A stretch of DNA of 5,496 nucleotides from Candidatus Bathyarchaeota archaeon (GTDB lineage Archaea > Thermoproteota > Bathyarchaeia > Bathyarchaeales > Bathyarchaeaceae). The stretch is from the NCBI GenBank assembly GCA_014859755.1, contig JACUTO010000106.1, forward strand, positions 1 to 5,496. Direction: 5' to 3'. The position numbers were made by a program, and so were the translations under genes. The notes under the pieces are model-generated. The model saw only the letters and a list, made by a program, of their open reading frames with translations, was not told where the DNA came from and made no database searches. Positions 1-4,206 of this stretch are shown in pieces (the stretch's first letter is position 1; each line of letters starts with the position of its first letter).

Positions 1-53
1 GCTTTTGGCATCTTCTTGATGGATTTTGAATTCTGATTTACAATTCATAACTC

Positions 54-61
54 ATATTAAA
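54..61 (+). promoter_or_regulatory. TATA-like box for the small four-cysteine gene
   Basis: The AT-rich element ATATTAAA is centred near 57, about 26-28 bases before the ATG at 86. That is the usual archaeal TATA-to-start-site distance, so transcription would begin at or within a few bases of the ATG and give a leaderless or near-leaderless mRNA. No Shine-Dalgarno sequence precedes the ATG, which fits. Assignment is from sequence and spacing only. Confidence 0.45.
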
Positions 62-85
62 TGTCAGAGTCAACGTCAAGCCACA

Positions 86-214
86 ATGTCAAACCAGAAA
101 TCTAAACTACCAAACTGCAAATTCAAAAAACCATGCGATTTCAAGGCATCGCATCGAGATAGAACAAAATGCCGATGGGACGGCACGTGCAACCAGCAAA
201 TCGGCACGCGCTAA
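86..214 (+). CDS. Small four-cysteine (putative zinc-binding) protein, 42 aa
   Basis: I do not recognise a named family. The 42-residue product is very basic and has two equally spaced cysteine pairs: C11-x5-C17 and C29-x5-C35, with 11 residues between the pairs and His23 in the linker. The segments are CKFKKPC and CRWDGTC. Four cysteines plus a histidine in so short a protein suggest a metal-stabilised (zinc) mini-domain, possibly binding nucleic acid; both points are inference. There is no signal peptide or membrane segment. I chose the ATG at 86 over the TTG at 26 because a TATA-like box (54-61) lies inside the longer reading and sits the right distance upstream for a leaderless start at 86. 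The gene stands alone and converges on the minus-strand gene ending at 293. It could still be a chance ORF; the paired cysteine spacing is the main argument that it is real. Confidence 0.5.
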   Translation: MSNQKSKLPNCKFKKPCDFKASHRDRTKCRWDGTCNQQIGTR

Positions 215-286
215 GAGACAAAAATAGGGAAAGTTAAGCCTAGACGCACAGCGAGCGCACATAACGATGTTGAAGATACCACTAGG

Positions 287-295
287 TTTATTTTA
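287..295 (+). terminator. T-rich stretch, possible terminator for the small + gene
   Basis: TTTATTTTA lies about 70 bases after the stop of the 42-residue gene and overlaps the end of the convergent gene. Archaeal transcription often ends at T-rich stretches without a strong hairpin. In the other direction, a run of five A at 220-224 (five T on the minus strand) could end the minus-strand operon. Both are weak calls. Nothing else is evident in 215-292. Confidence 0.2.
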
Positions 296-823
296 GTAGA
301 GGACTCGCAAATATTCCAGGTTTAACGGTTTTAGCTGCCTTTGGGAGAGTTCTTCGTTTATGCGCTTCGTTATAAAAGTGATTAAGTCTTCTAAAGGAAC
401 TCGTTGGGTTCCTCGTTCATGGCAGATCCGCAGCTCCATGCTGTTCTCTTGGAACATGAAGCGGAGCATGTGATAATCAAACTTTAATGGAACTCGTTTC
501 CTCCTATCATTAACAACGTGATAACGAACAACGAAGAAAAAATCTAGTGTTGCCAGCTCCTTTTCAACCATGCTTCTCTGAAACCTATCTAGTTCCTTCT
601 TGTCTAGGAAGTTGAAATCGAAGTCTTCAGCTACTCCAAGCTCGAAACTAACCTCACATTTTTGTGGCAAATGGGGTGCTATGGCGCTTAAACCATGAAC
701 CTCATGATTTAAATTATGAAGCGCAGCCAGAATCGTTTGCTGAACCCTTCTTATTGGGGATTCACAGGTGAATCGAGCAACACCGTGGATAATTTCGGGA
801 AAATTTTCGTAACGCCCTAGCAA
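293..823 (-). CDS. Conserved-looking hypothetical protein, 176 aa
   Basis: I cannot assign a known function. The product appears soluble, with no signal peptide or membrane segment. It reads as an alpha/beta protein: a helical N-terminal part (about 22-45), then strand-like segments around 55-66 (CEVSFELGVAE) and 93-104 (LDFFFVVRYHVV). A dense block follows at 113-135 (PLKFDYHMLRF, then MELRICHERG), and a C-terminal amphipathic helix at about 143-161. Alternating hydrophobic strands and few low-complexity stretches indicate a true fold. The start is TTG at 823: an in-frame TAG lies shortly upstream, no ATG or GTG occurs early, and AAAAGG (837-832, minus strand) sits 8 bases before it. It lies 24 bases downstream of the p27-like zinc-ribbon gene on the same strand, so co-transcription is likely. 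The pairing may link it to whatever RNA- or translation-related role that protein has, which is inference only. Confidence 0.75.
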   Translation of the reverse strand: MLGRYENFPEIIHGVARFTCESPIRRVQQTILAALHNLNHEVHGLSAIAPHLPQKCEVSFELGVAEDFDFNFLDKKELDRFQRSMVEKELATLDFFFVVRYHVVNDRRKRVPLKFDYHMLRFMFQENSMELRICHERGTQRVPLEDLITFITKRINEELSQRQLKPLNLEYLRVLY

Positions 824-847
824 CCTACACGCCTTTTGCTAAGATTA

Positions 848-1204
848 TTATGTTCTTTTCATCTTTCTTATCTTTTCAAGATTTTCGAGTAGCGTAGATA
901 AGATGGATCCAAGTCTCTGCAGTTTTTCTGCATCCTTCTCTTCCTTGATTTCTTTTTCTATTTCCTGAATCTTCGTTAGGATGGTTGACTCTAGGCTGGT
1001 GAGAAGCACCGGGCTCGTAGCTTCCGCCGATGTCTCTCCTTCCTTCACAACTATTACACGCTTTTGACACTGAACACACCAGAGGTCCCCGCTTCTCAGT
1101 TTGAAGAGAGGTGAAGAACAGGCTGGGCAGGAACGCTCTGTGAGGGCGGCACCCCGCCTAAGCATATCCGCCATGGTTTGAATATCTTTCGACTCCTTAG
1201 GCAA
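848..1204 (-). CDS. Archaeal p27-autoantigen-like (ZNRD2/SSSCA1 family) zinc-ribbon protein
   Basis: This is a member of the Sjogren's syndrome/scleroderma autoantigen 1 (Auto_anti-p27) family, found in archaea and eukaryotes; the archaeal role is not established. The layout is typical. A short helix (MADMLRRGAALTE, about 11-23) leads into a zinc ribbon with C26-x2-C29 and C43-x2-C46 (SCPACSSPLF, then GDLWCVQC). A strand RVIVVKEGE follows, then a lysine/glutamate-rich predicted coiled coil (about 74-116). Start choice: the frame also opens at TTG 1222, but TTG 1204 is preceded by AGGGG at 1216-1212 with a 7-base spacer. TTG 1222 has no ribosome-binding site and would have a very short leader from either TATA-like box. 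The longer form would add six residues. It is the first gene of a two-gene minus-strand operon and divergent from UPF0147, sharing a control region with repeated ATTGGC elements. An overlapping ORF at 876-1079 in another frame is a shadow. Confidence 0.85.
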   Translation of the reverse strand: MPKESKDIQTMADMLRRGAALTERSCPACSSPLFKLRSGDLWCVQCQKRVIVVKEGETSAEATSPVLLTSLESTILTKIQEIEKEIKEEKDAEKLQRLGSILSTLLENLEKIRKMKRT

Positions 1205-1238
1205 CTTCAAGCCCCTGAACAAACTTAGTTGCAGGTAG

Positions 1239-1264
1239 ATAATATATTCTCGGTGCCAATTATA
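1239..1264 (-). promoter_or_regulatory. Promoter of the zinc-ribbon operon (two TATA-like boxes)
   Basis: Read on the minus strand, TATAAT (1264-1259) is directly followed by ATTGGC (1260-1255, sharing AT). A second AT-rich box, ATATATTA, lies at about 1246-1239. Expected start sites about 25 bases on are near 1236 and 1218. Both precede the TTG at 1204 and its AGGGG site, which supports the shorter protein. Which box is used cannot be decided from sequence. Confidence 0.4.
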
Positions 1265-1297
1265 CCCATCTCCTCCCTAGGCTCTATGGTCGCATAA

Positions 1298-1319
1298 ATT
1301 GGCTAAAGGCCAAGCCAAT
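1298..1319. repeat. Inverted repeat, 7-bp arms (ATTGGCT / AGCCAAT)
   Basis: Perfect 7-base arms at 1298-1304 and 1313-1319 are separated by the 8 bases AAAGGCCA. The spacing places matching arm positions about 15 bases apart, suiting a dimeric DNA-binding protein as well as a hairpin. It lies midway between the two promoter boxes of the divergent pair, so an operator is more likely than a terminator, and no T-run follows it. Confidence 0.4.
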
Positions 1320-1329
1320 CCACAAACAG

Positions 1330-1335
1330 TATAAA
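1330..1335 (+). promoter_or_regulatory. TATA box of the UPF0147 gene
   Basis: TATAAA at 1330-1335 predicts a start site near 1357-1360 and a leader of about 47-50 bases. The leader carries a strong ribosome-binding site, GGAGG at 1395-1399, 7 bases before the ATG at 1407. The box is fused to an ATTGGC copy, so binding there should compete with the basal factor TBP. Confidence 0.5.
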
Positions 1336-1406
1336 TTGGCGCATATCTATACCATATGAACAAATAGGTTGCGTCTCCCTGAAGCAATATTGCCGGAGGC
1401 TTCTGC

Positions 1407-1685
1407 ATGGTAAGAAAAAAGAAATTGCAGGAATATGAGGAAAGAATAGAAGGAGCCATGAACGTTCTTGGACTAGTTTCTGAAGACACTACAACTCCCC
1501 GCAACATAAGGAGAGCTGCGAAACAATCCATCGAAGTGCTACAGCTGAAGGAAAACACTCCAGCCGTCAGGGCGTCCAGCGCCATATCCATCCTCGACGA
1601 TATCTTGCAGGACCCTAACATGCCACCATACACTAGAGTGAAACTGTGGAACGTCATGAGCCTACTCGAAGCCATCAAAGACTAA
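1407..1685 (+). CDS. UPF0147 family protein
   Basis: This is an archaea-specific small helical protein of unknown biochemical role. The 92 residues match the family's usual length. The basic N-terminus (MVRKKKLQEYEERI) leads into a helix, then the family-like block TPRNIRRAAKQS (30-41). Next come ENTPAVRASSAISILDDI (49-66) and DPNMPPYTRVKLWNVMSLLE (69-88), ending almost at once after the last helix. No cysteines, signal peptide or membrane segment are present, so it should be cytoplasmic. The ATG at 1407 is secure: GGAGG lies 7 bases upstream and a TATA box at 1330-1335. It is monocistronic here, divergent from the zinc-ribbon operon and convergent with the CoA-transferase-fold gene, with an 80-base gap after its stop that holds no clear terminator hairpin. 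The 10-mer ATTGGCGCAT occurs on both sides of the gene (1335-1344 and 1702-1711). The minus-strand ORF over 1277-1678 is a shadow. Confidence 0.93.
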   Translation: MVRKKKLQEYEERIEGAMNVLGLVSEDTTTPRNIRRAAKQSIEVLQLKENTPAVRASSAISILDDILQDPNMPPYTRVKLWNVMSLLEAIKD

Positions 1686-1765
1686 AACTAGATAGAGGAC
1701 CATTGGCGCATGTTGCCTCATATCCTAGCCTCATTATCAACGTTTCAGTAGCGGAGCCTCTAGCG

Positions 1766-2941
1766 TTACATGACGCCTTCCTGTTGCATGCCCAATATTT
1801 CTGCCTCAGCGTAACCAAGCCACTTCAAGATTTCCTCTGTGTGTTCTCCGAAGGATGGAGGGGGACTCCTAATCTCACACGGGGTTTCAGAGAATTTCAT
1901 TGGCGTGCCGAGTTGTTTGATTCTGCCCACGCCCGGATACTCAACTTCCACAACCATCTTCCTATGCAGTATCTGAGGATCCTTGAACACCTCGTCCATG
2001 TCGTAGACAGGTCCACACGGCACATCCTCCTCAGACAGAAACTTAATCCACTCTTTTAGAGTTCTTGTTTTGAAAATTTTCTTGATGGTTTGAAACATCT
2101 CCTTGAGCTTAGCATCGCTGGTGGTGTACTGGTATTTGATGAAGTCTGTTACGTTCAATGCCCTACAGAGGTTAGCCCAAAATTCCTCTTCTAGGCATCC
2201 TATGGTTATATACTTCCCATCCTTAGCCTCATAGACGCTATAGCAGGGAAAACCACCGTTCAACAACCACTCGCCACGTTTCGGAGGCCTTCCGTCACCA
2301 ACATAGAAGGCCGCAGGTAAAACTATCAGAGAAGCGACAACGTCAAGGAAGGATACATCAATGTATTGCCCTCTTCCCATCCTCTCCCGCGCCAAGAGGG
2401 CTGCAAGTATCGCCGTAACCGTCATAAGGCCCGTGGTCAAGTCCGCGATTTGAACGCCCGGTATCACAGGAGCGCCACCGGATGGGCCGGTTATGCTAAG
2501 GATCCCACCGTAGCCTATGTAGTTTACATCGTGTCCCGGCAGGTCTCTATAGGGTCCATCCTGACCATAGCCAGACATTGAACAATAAACTATGCGTTGG
2601 TTAACCTTACTGACAGCCTCGTAATCTATGCCGAGTCTTTTGACAACTCCTGGTCTGAAGCATTCGATAACTACGTCGGACCTTTCCACTAACTTATAGA
2701 AAACCTCTTTGCCCTTCTCACACTTTAGGTTCAGTTTCATGCTCTTCTTGTTCCTGTTCAGCATTAGGTGAGAGACACTTTGACCCTTCATGAGGGGGGG
2801 CACCCAGCGTATGTAGTCGCCTAAGCTAGGTTCTTCAACCTTAATGACCTCGGCTCCTATGTCGCCGAGTATCATTGTGCAGTAGTCTCCAGGCAAAAGC
2901 CTAGTCAAGTCTAACACTCTAACCCCGTCTAGAGTTCTCAT
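1766..2941 (-). CDS. Class III CoA-transferase fold protein, likely alpha-methylacyl-CoA racemase-like
   Basis: This is a cytoplasmic CaiB/BaiF-family enzyme acting on acyl-CoA thioesters; 391 residues is a normal length. Landmarks in order: the N-terminal GVRVLDLTRLLPGDYCTMILGD block (6-27), GAEVIKVE (29-36), LNRNKKSMKLNL (61-72), FRPGV (95-99), GYGQDGPY (124-131), GHDVNY (136-141), PGVQIADLTTG (161-171), the second domain with FPCYSVYEAKDGKY (231-244) and GCLEEEFW (248-255), and C-terminal GEHTEEIL (365-372). Asp167 is the aspartate that carries the acyl group in CoA-transferases of this fold. However, His137, Asp138, Asp167 and Glu251 fall where mycobacterial alpha-methylacyl-CoA racemase has His126, Asp127, Asp156 and Glu241, with intervals of 30 and 84 residues against 30 and 85. 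I therefore favour epimerisation of a 2-methylacyl-CoA, though CoA transfer remains possible. The ATG at 2941 has GAGGG (2953-2949) 7 bases upstream. No acyl-CoA pathway partner is adjacent. Confidence 0.9.
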   Translation of the reverse strand: MRTLDGVRVLDLTRLLPGDYCTMILGDIGAEVIKVEEPSLGDYIRWVPPLMKGQSVSHLMLNRNKKSMKLNLKCEKGKEVFYKLVERSDVVIECFRPGVVKRLGIDYEAVSKVNQRIVYCSMSGYGQDGPYRDLPGHDVNYIGYGGILSITGPSGGAPVIPGVQIADLTTGLMTVTAILAALLARERMGRGQYIDVSFLDVVASLIVLPAAFYVGDGRPPKRGEWLLNGGFPCYSVYEAKDGKYITIGCLEEEFWANLCRALNVTDFIKYQYTTSDAKLKEMFQTIKKIFKTRTLKEWIKFLSEEDVPCGPVYDMDEVFKDPQILHRKMVVEVEYPGVGRIKQLGTPMKFSETPCEIRSPPPSFGEHTEEILKWLGYAEAEILGMQQEGVM

Positions 2942-2957
2942 CCAGAAACCCTCAAAT

Positions 2958-2970
2958 CACTAATTAAGTG
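2958..2970. promoter_or_regulatory. Near-palindrome between divergent genes, candidate operator
   Basis: CACTAATTAAGTG pairs at five of six positions about its centre (CACT at the left end, AGTG at the right). It lies between the CoA-transferase-fold start and its TATA-like box, close to the predicted start site. The AT core could also serve as a TATA-like element for plus-strand transcription. Short AT-rich palindromes are common, so the call is tentative. Confidence 0.25.
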
Positions 2971-2973
2971 CCT

Positions 2974-2981
2974 CTTAAAAA
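2974..2981 (-). promoter_or_regulatory. TATA-like box of the CoA-transferase-fold gene
   Basis: The minus strand reads TTTTTAAG here. A start site about 25 bases on would fall near 2952, just at the GAGGG ribosome-binding site (2953-2949) and about 10 bases before the ATG at 2941. The short leader makes this a modest call. Confidence 0.35.
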
Positions 2982-2986
2982 CTCTA

Positions 2987-3040
2987 ATGTCGCCTCCCAC
3001 AGATAAGCCTAGGCTGTGGAAGTTCGTCAAGATGGAATAA
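2987..3040 (+). CDS. Very short ORF upstream of the radical SAM pair, 17 aa
   Basis: The ORF reads MSPPTDKPRLWKFVKME and then TAA. It is the only open stretch with a start in the divergent gap between the CoA-transferase-fold gene and the first radical SAM gene. AT-rich sequence at 2961-2967 lies roughly 20-25 bases before the ATG, so leaderless expression is conceivable; there is no Shine-Dalgarno site. It has no cysteine and no family I recognise. It overlaps the hairpin at 2997-3019. It could be a leader peptide, a remnant of a longer gene, or chance. A 17-codon ORF is well within chance expectation, so treat it as a note rather than an established gene. Confidence 0.15.
   Translation: MSPPTDKPRLWKFVKME
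2997..3019. repeat. Hairpin-forming inverted repeat with inner 10-bp palindrome
   Basis: CCACAG (2997-3002) and CTGTGG (3014-3019) are perfect complements around an 11-base loop. Overlapping this is the perfect palindrome AGCCTAGGCT (3006-3015). It lies about 80 bases before the first radical SAM gene and upstream of that gene's TATA-like box, so it fits a protein-binding site better than a transcript terminator or leader structure. Function is not known. Confidence 0.3.
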
Positions 3041-3056
3041 TAAAACAGATAAACGA

Positions 3057-3064
3057 TTTATTAA
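3057..3064 (+). promoter_or_regulatory. TATA-like box of the radical SAM pair
   Basis: TTTATTAA is centred near 3060, predicting a start site near 3086 and a leader of about 14 bases. GGAG at 3087-3090 would be at its very start, 9 bases before the ATG at 3100. A second AT-rich element (AATAATAAAA, 3037-3046) would give a longer leader near 3068 that holds the ribosome-binding site more comfortably. Confidence 0.35.
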
Positions 3065-3099
3065 CGCCATAAACTACACAGTGAACGGAGTAGACCAGA

Positions 3100-4191
3100 A
3101 TGAGTACAAGGGAATTGAAGCCTGGTCGAGACCAAATCAAACACTTTCTTACATTCATCAAGGATCAGCCTCGAGACTTGTTTGGTATTTTGATGAAGCC
3201 CAAAGCCATACTCAATTTTTTTCTGGTCGAATTTCAACATAGATTTTTGAAAAATTCCTATGTTGCGGGATTCCCATACCACTTAACCATCGAAACCGGA
3301 AACTTCTGCACTTTACACTGTCCCCTATGCCCAACAGGTCAAGGAAAAGAAGGCTTACCGAAAGGTTTTCTTACCTTTGCGAATTTCAAAAAAATCATCG
3401 ACGAATTCGGTGATTACCTGCTAATACTAGAGTTGTACAATTGGGGAGAACCGTTTCTAAACAGAGAGTTCCTTAAAATGATTAGATATGCTAGAGATAA
3501 AAATATCATAGTGACAACAAGTTCAAATCTAAATATTTTTGATGATAAGACGTGCAGAGAACTAATACAATCAGGTTTAAACCTACTAATGGTATCGTTA
3601 GATGGGGCAAGCCAGGAAACTGTTGAAACCTACCAACGAGGAAACAATTTTGCAAAGGTAATCAACAATATAAAGAAAATCGTAAAAGAAAAAAGAAAAC
3701 TGAATAGTCGAAAACCTCTCTTGCAATGGAAGTTTTTCGTAACGAAATTCACTGAAAAAGAGATGACCAAAGCGAAGAGATTGGCTAAAGAAATTGGTGT
3801 TGATCACATAGAGTTTGCAAAAATTCTCTGCGATATGAGTCAGAGATTCTTCTTAGATCCCGAATCTCAATTCGAAAATGTGAAAGAGTGGTTACCTCAT
3901 GATGAGCGTTATTCAGCATACGACAACATCCTGAAGAGAAGGAAAAAAGCGCTTAAAAATGATTGTTCATCTTTATGGACAAGGTCGGTGATGAACTGGG
4001 ATGGAATCATCTTCCCGTGTTGTAATGTTTACGGGAAAAAATGGGGATTTGGAAATGCGCTTAAAGAGGGGTTTACAACAATATGGAATAATGATGATTA
4101 TCGGTCTTCAAGAGAAAGAGTTGCTAACGGGAAAATCACAATGAAAAAAACAATCTGCCATATATGCGCACAAAACAAAGCCATGCAGTAG
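3100..4191 (+). CDS. Radical SAM protein with C-terminal SPASM-type iron-sulfur region (first of a pair)
   Basis: The enzyme uses an iron-sulfur cluster and S-adenosylmethionine to start radical chemistry; the substrate is unknown. The product is 363 residues. After an amphipathic N-terminal stretch (about 1-60) comes the cluster-binding CxxxCxxC at C70, C74 and C77 (NFCTLHCPLCPTGQG). The SAM-binding GGEP motif appears as NWGEPFL (114-120), Trp replacing the first Gly. TTSSN (139-143) and VSLDGAS (165-171) mark later strands of the partial barrel. C-terminal cysteines C289, C307, C308, C353 and C356 (DCSSLWTR; FPCCNVYG; CHIC) fit a SPASM-type domain binding an auxiliary cluster, apparently with fewer ligands than the full two-cluster form. 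The CPLCPTG signature recalls radical SAM/SPASM proteins found near glycan and envelope genes. The ATG at 3100 has GGAG 9 bases upstream. The gene is very AT-rich (13 of 60 G+C at 3481-3540), unlike its left neighbour, suggesting transfer. The second radical SAM gene follows after 15 bases. Confidence 0.92.
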   Translation: MSTRELKPGRDQIKHFLTFIKDQPRDLFGILMKPKAILNFFLVEFQHRFLKNSYVAGFPYHLTIETGNFCTLHCPLCPTGQGKEGLPKGFLTFANFKKIIDEFGDYLLILELYNWGEPFLNREFLKMIRYARDKNIIVTTSSNLNIFDDKTCRELIQSGLNLLMVSLDGASQETVETYQRGNNFAKVINNIKKIVKEKRKLNSRKPLLQWKFFVTKFTEKEMTKAKRLAKEIGVDHIEFAKILCDMSQRFFLDPESQFENVKEWLPHDERYSAYDNILKRRKKALKNDCSSLWTRSVMNWDGIIFPCCNVYGKKWGFGNALKEGFTTIWNNDDYRSSRERVANGKITMKKTICHICAQNKAMQ

Positions 4192-4206
4192 GGAGCCAAG
4201 AAATCA

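Larger units (their letters stand above)
1255..1340. promoter_or_regulatory. Divergent control region with four ATTGGC/GCCAAT copies
   Basis: The hexamer ATTGGC occurs at 1298-1303 and 1335-1340, and its complement GCCAAT at 1255-1260 and 1314-1319: four copies in 86 bases, two per orientation. Three are attached to A+T-rich TATA-like sequence: TATAATTGGC on the minus strand (1264-1255), CATAAATTGGC (1293-1303) and TATAAATTGGC (1330-1340) on the plus strand. By chance about 0.04 copies of a given hexamer would be expected here. The element touches the TATA boxes of both divergent promoters, the usual place for an archaeal repressor operator. The regulator is unknown. Confidence 0.45.

Noticed and set aside
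17..36. TGATGG followed by CTGA, a C/D-box-like pairing
   Set aside because: The boxes are only about 11 bases apart, too close for a guide RNA, and the C box is imperfect.
26..85. TTG-initiated extension of the small four-cysteine ORF to 62 residues
   Set aside because: It would place the TATA-like box (54-61) inside the coding region, and no ribosome-binding site precedes the TTG.
1205..1222. Longer zinc-ribbon protein starting at TTG 1222
   Set aside because: No ribosome-binding site precedes it, while TTG 1204 has AGGGG 7 bases upstream; the extra six residues match no part of the family I recognise.
1277..1678. 133-codon minus-strand ORF
   Set aside because: It lies antisense over UPF0147, a secure family match with its own promoter and ribosome-binding site, and its translation shows no recognisable pattern.
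1686..1765. Intrinsic terminator between the convergent UPF0147 and CoA-transferase-fold genes
   Set aside because: There is no stable hairpin and no T-run longer than four on either strand; only a repeated GCCTCAT (1715-1721, 1729-1735) is visible.
1646..2581. Plus-strand ORFs at 1646-2059 and 2366-2581
   Set aside because: They are antisense to the well-supported CoA-transferase-fold gene and their translations look like random composition.
3061..3807. Minus-strand ORFs at 3061-3282 and 3598-3807
   Set aside because: They are antisense to the first radical SAM gene, and no recognisable family appears in either.
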